This document shows, in pieces, positions 1 to 8,293 of a stretch of DNA of 34,342 nucleotides. A program made the translations under genes and the position numbers. The first letter of the stretch is position 1; every line of letters begins with the position of its first letter. Origin of the DNA: an uncultured bacterium (GTDB lineage Bacteria; Patescibacteriota; Minisyncoccia; Moranbacterales; UBA2206); NCBI GenBank assembly GCA_903831805.1, contig CAIKZD010000010.1:1-34342 (forward strand), in the 5' to 3' direction. The notes below the pieces were generated by a model. That model was not told the DNA's origin, made no database searches, and worked only from the letters and a program-made list of their open reading frames with translations.

Positions 1-1
1 A

Positions 2-739
2 ACTTGCAACACAACTAATCCGATAACGGTTACAATGGATAAAAGTATGGAGATGACGGCGGTGTTTCGACCGGTGTCATTCAGCTTGTCTTTCCCGTTG
101 CACAACAGCTGTGGCGGACAACAATGCACGCCGTATACTGAGCCAGTGAGTACGGTCTTTGATCATAGTGTCACTGGTGAATATGGCAGTGACACCAATC
201 ATCATGTCACAGCATTTAATGGAGAGGTAAGTGCCAATCAAAACCCTTATTCAGGAAGTAGTTGTTATCCAAAAGCTGATAATTCAGCCTTCTTGGGTGG
301 GATTAATTTCAACTATGAAGGAACCACATCAACAGGAAATAATTATTATCTTTGCTATGATGGACATCCTGGGTATGATTACAAAGTGCCTTTAGATACT
401 GCTCTATATGCTGATGCTGATGGAATAGCTCATATTCCAACAAATTTCCCAGGGACGCCTAATGCACAGATGTATAAAACTGTCGAAATTGACCACCAGA
501 ACGGTTACAAGACTTATTATTTGCATTTGCACACGCAAAATGTAACTGATGGCCAACAGGTCTATAAGGGACAGACCATAATAGGCTATTCTGGAAATAC
601 TGGCACTAGCGGATACCATCTCCATCTAGAAGTCCAGGAGAAAGTTGGAACCAGCTGGGTTCCTGTCGATCCATACGGATGGACCGGATCAGGTTCGGAT
701 CCATATACACAAACGGTAAATATCAACATGTGGGAATAG
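2..739 (+). CDS. Secreted M23-family metallopeptidase, C-terminal part (5' end outside window)
   Basis: The reading frame is open from base 2, so the ATG at 35 is probably internal and the gene begins upstream. The first visible residues (NPITVTMDKSMEMTAVF) look like the end of an InlB-type B-repeat, a surface-protein module. After a linker comes an M23 (LytM-like) endopeptidase domain. Numbered from the ATG at 35, it shows HPGYD (His111, Asp115), YLHLH (164-166) and HLHLE (195-197), which match the family's zinc-binding and catalytic HxxxD and HxH motifs. M23 enzymes cut peptide cross-links in peptidoglycan or act as inactive scaffolds, but the zinc ligands are intact here, so activity is likely. 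The protein is inferred to be exported, with its signal sequence off the window. A hairpin terminator follows. Confidence 0.85.
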   Translation, partial: TCNTTNPITVTMDKSMEMTAVFRPVSFSLSFPLHNSCGGQQCTPYTEPVSTVFDHSVTGEYGSDTNHHVTAFNGEVSANQNPYSGSSCYPKADNSAFLGGINFNYEGTTSTGNNYYLCYDGHPGYDYKVPLDTALYADADGIAHIPTNFPGTPNAQMYKTVEIDHQNGYKTYYLHLHTQNVTDGQQVYKGQTIIGYSGNTGTSGYHLHLEVQEKVGTSWVPVDPYGWTGSGSDPYTQTVNINMWE

Positions 740-759
740 ACATCGTCTGATCTCATAAG

Positions 760-793
760 AAAGCCTTGCCCGATAACATCGCGCAAGGCTTTT
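760..793. terminator. Intrinsic terminator between convergent genes
   Basis: Ten-base-pair stem aaagccttgc/gcaaggcttt with a 13-nt loop, followed by a short T run on the plus strand. It sits between the M23 gene and the convergent minus-strand gene and could serve both. Confidence 0.7.
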
Positions 794-815
794 AAAATGA
801 TTCAAAAAAAACTCA

Positions 816-1463
816 TTATTTTTCAAACTCAATACTTGAAAGCATTTGGTCAAATATTTTTCTTGTTGCATCTTCTGTGGAAAAATAATTTCGCATATTA
901 ACAGAATACATATTTTTACCTTGCATAAAATATAGGATCTTGCTGCAATTACCACCCATATCGCATGTCTTTACACTTTTTGCGGAATATACACCTATTT
1001 CTTCCATACCCACTATTTCCGTGCTCTGTTCACAACATTCTCCACGAGCTCTCTTCTCTATACTAATCTCATCATTGATGCCATTTCTATTATCTAGTTT
1101 GGTAATAACAAACGTATCTTGTGGAGAATCAGGCTCATTACTTCCAACAGTTTTCGATTGAGGAGGGCCTAATATTAATTTATAATCAGCCTGCTTATTT
1201 GAATTTTCTAAAACAATATAGTTGCTGGGATATTCTATTGAAAAAGATTTGTCGTTAGAGGTATATTTTTTCCATTTGTCGTTGGCATCTACGTTTTCTT
1301 TTGCCTTACTTCCTATTTTGTATTGAGCAGATATTGAGCTACTTGCTTGTCGCTGTTGGATTAAGTCTTGTCTTTTCTCCCACTTCCACACAAACGCCCC
1401 CACTGTCACTGCAACAATCAAAATTATTGTCACCCCCAGTTTTGTCTCGATAGTTTGTTTCAT
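816..1463 (-). CDS. Membrane-anchored protein of unknown function with PsbP-like domain
   Basis: This 215-aa protein has one N-terminal membrane segment (about residues 9-26, LGVTIILIVAVTVGAFVW), then a polar linker and a globular domain starting near residue 65. The domain opens with WKKYTSNDKSFSIEYPSNY, the W-x-x-Y-x(7,8)-F-S-I-x-Y-P signature common in PsbP-like extracytoplasmic domains of Gram-positive bacteria and candidate phyla. Four cysteines cluster at CCEQ and CDMGGNC, so disulfides are possible if the domain lies outside the cell. No function can be assigned. It is a single-gene unit, convergent with the M23 gene and divergent from the PAP2 gene. The start has no Shine-Dalgarno, but a good promoter lies upstream. 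Confidence 0.75.
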   Translation of the reverse strand: MKQTIETKLGVTIILIVAVTVGAFVWKWEKRQDLIQQRQASSSISAQYKIGSKAKENVDANDKWKKYTSNDKSFSIEYPSNYIVLENSNKQADYKLILGPPQSKTVGSNEPDSPQDTFVITKLDNRNGINDEISIEKRARGECCEQSTEIVGMEEIGVYSAKSVKTCDMGGNCSKILYFMQGKNMYSVNMRNYFSTEDATRKIFDQMLSSIEFEK

Positions 1464-1495
1464 TTTTTATTTTTATTCTTCTTTTCTACTTCTAT

Positions 1496-1524
1496 ACTAT
1501 AATACAAAATCAACTAAACGTAAA
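1496..1524 (-). promoter_or_regulatory. Promoter for the PsbP-like protein gene
   Basis: On the minus strand TTTACG (1519-1524) and TATAGT (1496-1501) are separated by exactly 17 nt, about 33 nt before the start codon. Confidence 0.55.
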
Positions 1525-1569
1525 ATGCTGGAAAAATAAAGGATAGACGTCCGCCCCTTTCAATAGTAC

Positions 1570-1575
1570 TATAAT
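1570..1575 (+). promoter_or_regulatory. -10 element for a near-leaderless PAP2 transcript
   Basis: A perfect TATAAT ends 11 nt before the PAP2 ATG, so transcription would start only about 4-5 nt upstream of the start codon. There is no clear -35 and no Shine-Dalgarno. The mRNA is probably near-leaderless. Confidence 0.5.
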
Positions 1576-1586
1576 GGCACAACTGT

Positions 1587-2261
1587 ATGAAAACTTTTTT
1601 TTATAATTTTCCCAAAAACATCTGCACTATTTTTCGCGGACGCAATCTTTTTTGGCATCTCCTGGCCATCCTTTTAACTTTAGTGCTCGTGACGACCGGT
1701 TTTGATTGGACCTATTTTACTCACGTCAGGAATCCTTTTTTACACACTCTCCTTTTTCCAGCTGTCATCATCGGCGGGCTTGTGCCACTGTTTGGACTGC
1801 TCTTATTTTTATTTTGGGGAAAAATAATCAGCAGCGAAAAAATTGTCCTCATCGCCTACGCCCTCGGCCAAGCTGCTTTTTCCGGCTGGCTCATTTCTTC
1901 TTTCTACAAGGCCTTCACCGGGCGCACCCCGCCGCCGCATAATTTTAATCTGGCAACTTCCATTGATATCAGCCATGGTTTCCATTTCGGCTTCTGGCGC
2001 GAAGGTATCTTTTGGGGCTGGCCCTCCTCTCATACTACAGTAGCTTTCGCCATGGCCCTGGCCTTGTGGCAGATCTATCCGCGGCATAAATGGCTGCGCT
2101 ACGCCGGTTTAGCTTACGCAGTCTACATCGCCCTCGGCGTATCCATCAACATCCATTGGTTCTCCGAAGCGGTGGCCGGAGTCATTTTTGGTTCACTCAT
2201 AGGCACAGTCATCGGCCGAAGTTTTTGGCTGGAATATTTTTCGAGTTTTAAGAAAAAATAG
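1587..2261 (+). CDS. PAP2-family membrane phosphatase
   Basis: A 224-aa integral membrane protein with about five to six hydrophobic segments. It carries the three phosphatidic-acid-phosphatase type 2 signatures in order: a KAFTGRTPPP segment (motif C1, KX6RP-like), WPSSHTTVAFAMALAL (C2, PSGH-like with the catalytic acid His) and VSINIHWFSEAVAG (C3, with the nucleophile His). PAP2 enzymes remove phosphate from lipids such as undecaprenyl diphosphate, phosphatidate or PGP on the outer side of the membrane. The exact substrate cannot be told from sequence. Length is typical. It has its own promoter element, and the hairpins downstream are oriented for the opposite strand. Confidence 0.88.
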   Translation: MKTFFYNFPKNICTIFRGRNLFWHLLAILLTLVLVTTGFDWTYFTHVRNPFLHTLLFPAVIIGGLVPLFGLLLFLFWGKIISSEKIVLIAYALGQAAFSGWLISSFYKAFTGRTPPPHNFNLATSIDISHGFHFGFWREGIFWGWPSSHTTVAFAMALALWQIYPRHKWLRYAGLAYAVYIALGVSINIHWFSEAVAGVIFGSLIGTVIGRSFWLEYFSSFKKK

Positions 2262-2264
2262 GAA

Positions 2265-2303
2265 ATAAAAAAGGATATCCCACGACGTTGCCGTGGAATA
2301 TCC
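2265..2303 (-). terminator. Distal intrinsic terminator of the 68-aa protein gene
   Basis: Hairpin ggatat-c-ccacg/cgtgg-a-atatcc (2273-2303) followed on the minus strand by a T6 run. It is the second of two tandem hairpins downstream of the small minus-strand gene and could also stop read-through from it. Confidence 0.65.
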
Positions 2304-2337
2304 CCTAAAAAGACTCTGCGTAATTTACGCAAAGAGT
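2304..2337 (-). terminator. Proximal intrinsic terminator of the 68-aa protein gene
   Basis: Stem built from actct-gcgta/tacgc-aa-agagt around an att loop, followed on the minus strand by ctttttagg. It lies 7 nt after the stop codon of the small gene. Confidence 0.65.
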
Positions 2338-2343
2338 GAGTTT

Positions 2344-2550
2344 TCAGACATGCTTGTCTAAAATTACTGCTGCCCCTTTTTGGTTCGTGAATTGTTCACA
2401 AACTTCGACAGCCAGCCATACCGGACGTTTATTATTACCGAATAACTTCTTGAGATCATGGAATTCCTTCATGACTCTTTCGGCAAAACCTGGAGTCACA
2501 TTTTCCGTGCCTTTTAATCTTTCTCTATAATTACTCCAATCCTGACTCAT
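2344..2550 (-). CDS. Small hypothetical protein (68 aa)
   Basis: Unrecognised, soluble and probably mostly helical, with Trp, Lys and Glu-rich stretches (for example RVMKEFHDLKKLFGNNKRP) and one cysteine. The frame can be extended to a TTG at 2559. The ATG at 2550 is preferred because a GGGGG tract (2561-2565) sits 10 nt upstream of it, whereas it would be only 1 nt from the TTG. The gene is a compact unit with its own promoter, a purine-rich ribosome site and two tandem terminators. That layout is shared with the other small unknown genes in the window but not with the housekeeping genes. Confidence 0.65.
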   Translation of the reverse strand: MSQDWSNYRERLKGTENVTPGFAERVMKEFHDLKKLFGNNKRPVWLAVEVCEQFTNQKGAAVILDKHV

Positions 2551-2617
2551 GTTTTTCAAACCCCCATTTTATTGTTTTTTTTGTGTTGTGTGTTTTTACA
2601 CCTTTGACCGAAATCAT

Positions 2618-2646
2618 AGCTTAGCATGGCTAATCTATTCAGTCAA
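2618..2646 (-). promoter_or_regulatory. Candidate promoter of the 68-aa protein gene
   Basis: On the minus strand TTGACT (2641-2646) and TAAGCT (2618-2623) are 17 nt apart, giving a leader of about 60 nt. The -10 is weak. Confidence 0.4.
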
Positions 2647-2672
2647 CTGTTCATACAAACAAAGTTTTGCGT

Positions 2673-4106
2673 TTATTCCAAGCTTCTCGCTCTCCTCAAT
2701 TTGCGATGATAACCGATGGCAAAGCGATGGGCTTCGTCGCGGATTTGAGTGATGATGTTTTCGGGAATTTCCGGCACTGTGCCAAAAGTGCGCAGATCCA
2801 GTTTTTTTCTAGTCGGGCCTTTGGCCACGGCCAAAATCGGAATATCTAGATGCAACCGACGCAAAACGCGCCGGGCGATGTTCAAGTGCCCCGCCCCACC
2901 GTCCAAGAGAATCACATTCGGCCGCGCCCAAGCATTTTTGAACCGTCGCGTAAGCGCTTCCTCCATCATCGCCACGTCATTCGCCCCTTGGACCGTTTTG
3001 ATTTTAAATTTACGATATTCGTTCTTGTTTGGCTGTAAAGACGCAAGATCTTGCATCTCTACAACATTACCATCAAACACCACCATCGAACCCACCGCAT
3101 ACTGGCCAGAGATATTGGAAATGTCGTATCCCTCGACACGAAAAATCCTTCCCATTGCCTCTTCTCCTGTACCCAGGGGAGGGCTGCCTGCCTGCCGGCG
3201 AGGCAGGGGGAGGGGTTGAGAATCGGAAATGAGTGCAAGGTCTTGCACGTGTTGCAACGCAAAAATCTGATTGCGAAGCTTGGCCGCCTTTTCAAAATCT
3301 TCTTTTTCGGCCGCCACTGCCATTTCTTTTTTCATCTTAGTCAGCAGATTTCTCTTCTTACCTTCCAAAATCATTTTGATGCCTCGGATATTTTTAACAT
3401 AATCATACTTCGAGATTTCCCCGGCATACGGCCCCGGACAAAGCCCAATCTGATGATCCAAGCAACCTTTCTCAGTTTGTTGTGGCTTATTATGATAGGG
3501 AAAAATCTTGCGTAAGATTTTTAGCGCAATCTCGATTTGTTTTTTGGAAGTGTACGGACCGTAAATTTTCACGTCATTGCGAGGGAGTTTCGCACTCGAA
3601 ACGACCGCGGCAATCTCGTGATTTAATTCATTAGTCTTAGTGTTTAGTTTAGCGCTTTGAATTGCGAGATTGCTTCGTACGCGGAGTTTATCCGCCAAAG
3701 TGGAGGGCTTCCTCGCAATGACAGCTACATTTTCCAAATCCGTCTTCCGTGCAATCACAAATCTTGGAAATTCTTCTTTAGTGACAACGACATACGAGAA
3801 TGATTTATCATCTTTCCCCATCGCGTTATATTTCGGCTGGATCTTTTTAATGAGCTCTTGCTCTAAAATATACGCCTCCAAAACCGTGTCAGTCTTTCTA
3901 GTTTCCAGATCCACTACCTCATCAATCATAATCTCAATCGGCCGGGCATAGCCCTTACCGCTATTTTGAAAATACGAAGAAACCCGGTCCTTAAGACTGG
4001 TCGCCTTCCCCACATACAAAATCTCCCCGGTTTTGTCTTTAAAGATGTAGACGCCGGGTGAAGTGGGTAATTTAGCTATTTTATTTTTTAATTTTAAATT
4101 TTGCAT
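2673..4106 (-). CDS. uvrC: UvrC excinuclease subunit lacking the C-terminal HhH domain
   Basis: UvrC makes the two incisions in nucleotide excision repair. The GIY-YIG nuclease domain is at about residues 13-95 (SPGVYIFKD, ILYVGKATSLKDRV). A UVR helix pair that contacts UvrB follows near 255-295 (KEDFEKAAKLRNQI). The RNase H-like nuclease half shows VEGYDISNISG, LLDGGAGHL and EAHRFA. The 477-aa protein stops where the tandem helix-hairpin-helix domain normally begins, and no such domain is readable downstream, so this looks like a natural short form. Two stretches match palindromic repeats in the DNA: about residues 129-178 and 297-318. Without them the core aligns mentally with normal UvrC. 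It lies downstream of uvrA on the same strand, separated by about 166 bp containing another repeat. Confidence 0.93.
   Translation of the reverse strand: MQNLKLKNKIAKLPTSPGVYIFKDKTGEILYVGKATSLKDRVSSYFQNSGKGYARPIEIMIDEVVDLETRKTDTVLEAYILEQELIKKIQPKYNAMGKDDKSFSYVVVTKEEFPRFVIARKTDLENVAVIARKPSTLADKLRVRSNLAIQSAKLNTKTNELNHEIAAVVSSAKLPRNDVKIYGPYTSKKQIEIALKILRKIFPYHNKPQQTEKGCLDHQIGLCPGPYAGEISKYDYVKNIRGIKMILEGKKRNLLTKMKKEMAVAAEKEDFEKAAKLRNQIFALQHVQDLALISDSQPLPLPRRQAGSPPLGTGEEAMGRIFRVEGYDISNISGQYAVGSMVVFDGNVVEMQDLASLQPNKNEYRKFKIKTVQGANDVAMMEEALTRRFKNAWARPNVILLDGGAGHLNIARRVLRRLHLDIPILAVAKGPTRKKLDLRTFGTVPEIPENIITQIRDEAHRFAIGYHRKLRRARSLE
3158..3226. repeat. GC-rich inverted repeat inserted in frame in uvrC
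   Basis: It starts cctcttctcctgtaccc and ends gggggaggggttg, with an internal gcctgccggcgaggca that recurs at 4253-4268. It encodes a Pro/Gly/Arg-rich loop (PLPLPRRQAGSPPLGTGEE) between the UVR region and the RNase H-like half. It belongs with the ccctctcctgta-type elements in uvrA and uvrB. Confidence 0.75.
3573..3722. repeat. 150-bp nested palindromic repeat inserted in frame in uvrC
   Basis: The ends are a perfect 12-bp inverted pair, gtcattgcgagg (3573-3584) and cctcgcaatgac (3711-3722). Inside lies a second inverted pair around gcaatctcg and cgagattgc. The full length is a multiple of three and adds about 50 residues between FPRFVIARKTD and KIYGPYTS, two segments that are nearly adjacent in ordinary UvrC. 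Confidence 0.85.
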
Positions 4107-4117
4107 TTTTAATCTAA

Positions 4118-4194
4118 TGTAGAGGTTTGATTTATCAAACCTTTCTCCTCTTCATTTTGTTTTCGTTTCAGGTTCAATAAATTGAACCTCTACA
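4118..4194. repeat. Composite hairpin repeat between uvrA and uvrC
   Basis: A 77-bp element that begins tgtagaggtt and ends with its complement aacctctaca. Each half contains its own hairpin: aggtttga/tcaaacct and aggttcaat/attgaacct. It has the same outline as the tgtagagacg hairpins in uvrA and the AAG gene. The remaining bases of this gap hold only a second copy of gcctgccggcgaggca at 4253-4268. Confidence 0.75.
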
Positions 4195-4272
4195 AAATAC
4201 TCTCGCATCTGCCTTTATACTTCAGTGCATTCAGGATAATCACGTGAGAACCCGCCTGCCGGCGAGGCACGG

Positions 4273-7269
4273 TCAGTGGTTCAGACATTCTTTGAGATAC
4301 CTCCCCGTCCAACTCTTCTCCCAATGCGACGCCACTTCTTCCGGCGTGCCGGAGACCACCACTTTGCCGCCATTAGTGCCGCCTTCTGGACCAAGATCGA
4401 TCACGTAGTCGGCCGTTTTGATGACATCCAAATTATGCTCGATGACCACCACGCTATTCCCAGCATCCACCAAACGATTGAGAACACTAAGCAATTTTTT
4501 GATATCATCGAAGTGCAAACCGGTAGTCGGTTCATCCAAGATGTAGAGCGTGTCGCCCGTAGCACGCCGCGAAAGTTCCGTGGCCAGTTTGATGCGCTGG
4601 GCTTCTCCGCCGGACAAAGTTGTCGCACTTTGTCCAATTTTGATGTACCCGAGACCCACATCCTCCAGCACCGCCAATTTATCGTGGATGTCATGAAAAT
4701 TTTGGAAAAATTCGCGCGCTTCAGTCACGGTCATCTCCAGCACTTCGGCAATATTTTTATTTTTATAATCCACTTTCAAAGTTTCACTGTTATATCTTTT
4801 GCCGCCGCAGACATCACACGGCAGATAGACATCCGGCATGAATTGCATCTCAATTTTGTTGTAACCGGCGCCTTGGCAATTATCGCACCGTCCGCCGCGC
4901 ACATTGAAAGAAAATCTTCCGGCGCCATAACCCTTCGCCCGTGCCTCGCGCGTCGAAGCGAACAATTCGCGAATGGGCGTGAAAAGGCCGGTGTAGGTGG
5001 CCGTGTTGGATCGGGGTGTTCTCCCAATCGGCGATTGATCAATCATAATGATTTTGTTGATATGATGCGCGCCCACGATTTCACTATGCTTCCCCGGGCG
5101 ATCGAGCGTTCGCATGATGCTGGCTGACAGAGACTTGAAAAGTATATCTTCCACGAGAGTTGATTTTCCCGAACCGGAAACACCGGTCACACACGTCAAA
5201 ACTTTCAAAGGGAATTGCACTGTCACATTTTTCAAATTATGTTCGCGCGCCCCGCGTACTGTGATCCATTTTTTGTTCTTAACCGGTCGGCGGCCGGTCG
5301 GCGTTTCGATCTGCAATTTCTTGGTGAGATACTGGGCAGTCAAAGATCTTTCGCTCTGCATCACTTCCGCCGGCGTGCCGGCCGCCACAATTTCGCCGCC
5401 ATGGATCCCCGCTCCAGGACCGATATCCACCAGATAATCGGCTGCCAACATCGTTTCTTCATCATGTTCCACCACAATCAAGGTGTTACCGATATCGCGC
5501 AAATGCAACAGCGTTTCCAACAGTTTCGTGTTGTCGCGTGCATGCAACCCGACGGACGGCTCGTCCAAAATGTAAAGGACGCCCACCAATTGCGAACCGA
5601 TCTGCGACGCCAAGCGGATGCGCTGCGCTTCTCCGCCGGCCAAGGTGTTGGCCGCGCGCCCCAGTGTCAGATATCCCAAGCCCACGTTTTCCAAAAATCC
5701 GAGCCGCGCCACAATTTCTTTCAAGATGCGACCGGCAATCAATTTTTCTCTTTCGCTCAGGGAGAGTTCACGAAAAAATTTCACCGTTTCAAAAATGCTA
5801 CCCGCGGAAACTTCTGAGATATTTTTTTCGCCCACCGTCACGAGCAGCGCTTCTGATTTATAGCGCGACCCGCCGCAGACTGAACACGGATTTTGTGACA
5901 TATATTTCTCCGTGTCCGCTCTGACTGCATCCGAAGTAGTTTTCTTGTAGCGATCTTCCAGATAGCCGATTGCTCCGCGCCAATGCATGTTATATTTCCA
6001 CATCGATCCGGTCTTGCTCCGAAGCGTCACGGGAATATCCTCCGCTTCATCTTCCGAGATAGCACTTACCGCTTCTTCGGCGCCAAACATCAAAATGTTA
6101 AATTTCTGATCAGGCAGGTCGCTAAGCCGCATGTTATCGGAAATATGAAAATGTTTGCAGACGGCGGAAAGAATCGTGCCTTGCCAATTATTTTTCTTGT
6201 AACTCCATGGCATAATTCCTCCTTGGGCAATGGTTTTGTTTCTGTCCGGCACGACCAAATCAGGATTAATCTCTTTTTTGGTGCCCAAGCCTTCACAAGC
6301 TTCGCACGCTCCAAAGGGGCTATTAAAAGAAAACAAGCGCGGTTCCATTTCCGGGAATTCAATGTCGTGTTCCGGACACGCCAATTTTTGATTGAAAACC
6401 ATTACCCCCTCTCCTGTAATCAGGGATGGCTGGGTGTTCGCCTCCTCCCCTTTACTAAGGGGAGGAGTCCCGACGTACTCGGCAGGACGGAGGGGTTCTG
6501 AATGCTGTCCAAGTTGTCGAATTTTCACCAGCCCTTCCGCCAATTTCAACGCCTTCTCCACACTTTCAAAAATCCGGGAAATGTTTTCGCTGGAAATTTC
6601 CACCGTGTCCACCACAATATCAATCGTATGTTTTTTGTAACGCGCCAGCTTTACTATGCCGTTAATTTTAGTGTCCAGTTCATATTTTTCTCCATTGACA
6701 TAAGCCGTCGCAAAGCCACGCCGAAACATATCCGCCAAAAGAGTGCTGTATTCGCCTTTCCGCCCCCGCACCACCGGTGAGAGAATTTCAATGTGGCACG
6801 CCTGTTGTAGAGACGAGGCATGCCTCGTCTCTACAGAGCATGCATCCACGATCCGATCGACAATCTCATCCACGGAAAGTTTTCTGATCTCGCGACCACA
6901 GATTGGACAATGCGGCACGCCGATCTTGGCATAGAGCAGCCGCAAATAGTCATGGATTTCCGTGACCGTACCCACCGTCGAACGCGGATTGTGCGAAGCG
7001 GCTTTTTGGTCGATGGAAATGGCCGGAGAAAGTCCTTCAATGTAATCTACATCCGGTTTATCCATCTGCCCCAAAAACTGGCGGGCATAACTCGACAAAC
7101 TTTCCAAATAGCGCCTTTGCCCTTCGGCAAAAATAGTATCAAAAGCCAGCGTGGACTTGCCAGAACCGGAAAGCCCCGTAAACACGATAAACTTATTGCG
7201 CGGCAATTCCAGATTTATATTCTTTAAATTATGTTCTCGAGCTCCGCGAATTATTATTTCTCCTTGCAT
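4273..7269 (-). CDS. uvrA: UvrA excinuclease ATPase subunit
   Basis: UvrA is the damage-sensing ABC ATPase that loads UvrB. Both ATPase modules are complete: Walker [10 protein letters not shown] and GVSGSGKST, signatures [12 protein letters not shown] and [12 protein letters not shown], and Walker B/His switch regions LYILDEP. Zinc modules are seen at [14 protein letters not shown] and CDNCQGAGY...CDVCGGKRY. The ATG at 7269 is chosen over a TTG nine bases earlier, because REHNLKNI then starts at the usual place. No Shine-Dalgarno is visible. Length is 998 aa against a usual 930-960. The excess matches two repeat-derived inserts, near residues 145-158 and 254-290 (7269 numbering). It lies directly downstream of lexA on the same strand, fitting SOS control. 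Confidence 0.97.
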   Translation of the reverse strand: MQGEIIIRGAREHNLKNINLELPRNKFIVFTGLSGSGKSTLAFDTIFAEGQRRYLESLSSYARQFLGQMDKPDVDYIEGLSPAISIDQKAASHNPRSTVGTVTEIHDYLRLLYAKIGVPHCPICGREIRKLSVDEIVDRIVDACSVETRHASSLQQACHIEILSPVVRGRKGEYSTLLADMFRRGFATAYVNGEKYELDTKINGIVKLARYKKHTIDIVVDTVEISSENISRIFESVEKALKLAEGLVKIRQLGQHSEPLRPAEYVGTPPLSKGEEANTQPSLITGEGVMVFNQKLACPEHDIEFPEMEPRLFSFNSPFGACEACEGLGTKKEINPDLVVPDRNKTIAQGGIMPWSYKKNNWQGTILSAVCKHFHISDNMRLSDLPDQKFNILMFGAEEAVSAISEDEAEDIPVTLRSKTGSMWKYNMHWRGAIGYLEDRYKKTTSDAVRADTEKYMSQNPCSVCGGSRYKSEALLVTVGEKNISEVSAGSIFETVKFFRELSLSEREKLIAGRILKEIVARLGFLENVGLGYLTLGRAANTLAGGEAQRIRLASQIGSQLVGVLYILDEPSVGLHARDNTKLLETLLHLRDIGNTLIVVEHDEETMLAADYLVDIGPGAGIHGGEIVAAGTPAEVMQSERSLTAQYLTKKLQIETPTGRRPVKNKKWITVRGAREHNLKNVTVQFPLKVLTCVTGVSGSGKSTLVEDILFKSLSASIMRTLDRPGKHSEIVGAHHINKIIMIDQSPIGRTPRSNTATYTGLFTPIRELFASTREARAKGYGAGRFSFNVRGGRCDNCQGAGYNKIEMQFMPDVYLPCDVCGGKRYNSETLKVDYKNKNIAEVLEMTVTEAREFFQNFHDIHDKLAVLEDVGLGYIKIGQSATTLSGGEAQRIKLATELSRRATGDTLYILDEPTTGLHFDDIKKLLSVLNRLVDAGNSVVVIEHNLDVIKTADYVIDLGPEGGTNGGKVVVSGTPEEVASHWEKSWTGRYLKECLNH
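6403..6500. repeat. GC-rich palindromic repeat inserted in frame in uvrA
   Basis: The outer ends are acccc-type and ggggt-type inverted sequences. Inside is a perfect 11-bp hairpin ctcctcccctt-tact-aaggggaggag (6442-6467). It encodes a Pro/Gly/Glu-rich segment of about 37 residues ([19 protein letters not shown] region) just before KLACPEHD. It shares the ccctctcctgta start with the uvrC and uvrB elements. Confidence 0.8.
6806..6835. repeat. Perfect 30-bp palindrome inserted in frame in uvrA
   Basis: The 15-nt half tgtagagacgaggca is followed directly by its exact complement. It encodes part of [14 protein letters not shown], between DRIVDAC and [15 protein letters not shown], where UvrA normally has only a few residues. 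Confidence 0.85.
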
Positions 7270-7285
7270 ATTATTCAAATTATTT

Positions 7286-7318
7286 ACCCCGTTACGAGCG
7301 TAGCGAGTTTTACGGGGT
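7286..7318. repeat. Inverted repeat in the lexA-uvrA gap
   Basis: Arms accccgt and acggggt enclose a loop containing cgagcgtagcg. It sits 17 nt before the uvrA start, inside the presumed lexA-uvrA transcript, so it may fold in the uvrA leader. The rest of the gap (7319-7484) holds no gene. Confidence 0.5.
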
Positions 7319-7484
7319 GTTCCCGCGCCCCTTTGATGATAATTCTATCCATTCTATTTTCTAACTTAGCGACCTCCAGCCAGGACGCCAAAAACTTCCC
7401 CTTTGGAGGTACTTAAGTATATTGGCTTTATTCTCAATTGATACTACACTTTATACTGAAAATATATTCTTGGCAATATCAGTT

Positions 7485-8156
7485 TTATAGGCTCACAAAC
7501 TTCACCGGCAAGACTTTTTTGAAAACTCCCGCCACCAGGATGGAATCATTGGCGTGGATAAAGATCGGTTGATGGATGGTATTAGTGGAATGCGGGAAAA
7601 GCCCGATGATGTCGTCGCTCACTTTTTTATATTTCTTGATGGTTGCCATGCCGTTGATCACTGCCACCACAATCTTGCCTTCCAAATCTTCGCCGCCACT
7701 TTCATATTTCTCAAAAATGACATAGTCTCCATCATTCACGCCGTTCTTATCCATTGAATCCCCCAGGGCTTTCACGGCAAAGAGTTTGGCTGAATCGACT
7801 TTGCGAAAAAGACTTTTTGAGATACGGAGGAATCCATCCACATTGTCCTCAGCGTAGGCCAGCGCTTCGCCGCAAGAAGCCAAGCCGTAGACCGGGACGG
7901 AAAAAATATTTTTGAAATTAGCGAAGCTGTCATTTTCCACCAGATAAATCTTGTGGTCCTTATCCCGCTTGACCAGATCTTTTTTCTCCAAAGCTTCGAT
8001 CACTTGCATGACCGATTTCAGACTGTCCTGCCCGCCGCAGGATTCGAGATATTTTTGTAAGCCGTAGCCGGTCGGATTTTCTTTTTCCTGTTCGACATAT
8101 TCCCGGATAGTTTCCACGATAATTTGCTGCTTAGCCGTGAGCGCTTGAGTTTCCAT
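7485..8156 (-). CDS. lexA: LexA-type SOS repressor with Cys-Gly cleavage site
   Basis: LexA represses SOS genes and cleaves itself when RecA filaments form. Residues 5-65 form the winged-helix DNA-binding domain (LTAKQQIIVETIREYVE ... VIEALEKKDLVKRD). The S24 peptidase domain has the catalytic Ser134 in LGDSMDKNGV and Lys174 in ATIKKYKK. The scissile bond appears to be Cys95-Gly96 (GLASCGEALA) rather than the Ala-Gly usual for LexA. Cys-Gly is known in UmuD. The recognition region is divergent and somewhat longer than typical, so the operator is probably not the classical one. The 223-aa length is close to normal. It precedes uvrA on the same strand. Confidence 0.92.
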   Translation of the reverse strand: METQALTAKQQIIVETIREYVEQEKENPTGYGLQKYLESCGGQDSLKSVMQVIEALEKKDLVKRDKDHKIYLVENDSFANFKNIFSVPVYGLASCGEALAYAEDNVDGFLRISKSLFRKVDSAKLFAVKALGDSMDKNGVNDGDYVIFEKYESGGEDLEGKIVVAVINGMATIKKYKKVSDDIIGLFPHSTNTIHQPIFIHANDSILVAGVFKKVLPVKFVSL

Positions 8157-8186
8157 TTTTTTGTTTAATTAAATGATTACAGTGGT

Positions 8187-8215
8187 ATATTAGCATTCCT
8201 TGTCTATCACTGCAA
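8187..8215 (-). promoter_or_regulatory. lexA promoter
   Basis: On the minus strand TTGCAG (8210-8215) and TAATAT (8187-8192) are exactly 17 nt apart, 31 nt before the ATG. A DnaA-box-like 13-mer lies 4 nt upstream of the -35. Confidence 0.65.
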
Positions 8216-8219
8216 GCAT

Positions 8220-8232
8220 TGCCTGTGGATAA
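8220..8232 (-). promoter_or_regulatory. DnaA-box-like 13-mer upstream of lexA
   Basis: The minus-strand sequence ttatccacaggca contains the perfect DnaA-box core TTATCCACA. The same 13-mer occurs at 33911-33923 in the same orientation and at the same distance from the start codon of the DinD-like gene. Confidence 0.45.
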
Positions 8233-8242
8233 GTCAGCTCAC

Positions 8243-8272
8243 AAAAAAGACGCCCACAATAGGACGTCTTTT
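8243..8272 (-). terminator. Intrinsic terminator of the thioredoxin-fold gene
   Basis: Stem aaaagacg/cgtctttt with a 12-nt loop, followed on the minus strand by a T6 run. It lies just after the stop of the gene ending at 8294 and upstream of the lexA promoter. Confidence 0.75.
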
Positions 8273-8293
8273 ACTGGCCTAGATTAGCTGAAA

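Noticed and set aside
3029-3515. Long plus-strand frames opposite uvrC and uvrA
   Set aside because: They are shadows of strongly conserved genes on the other strand, and their compositions are not protein-like.
3189-4268. gcctgccggcgaggca as a DNA-uptake sequence
   Set aside because: Only two exact copies were seen, both in repeat contexts. Genome-wide counts would be needed.
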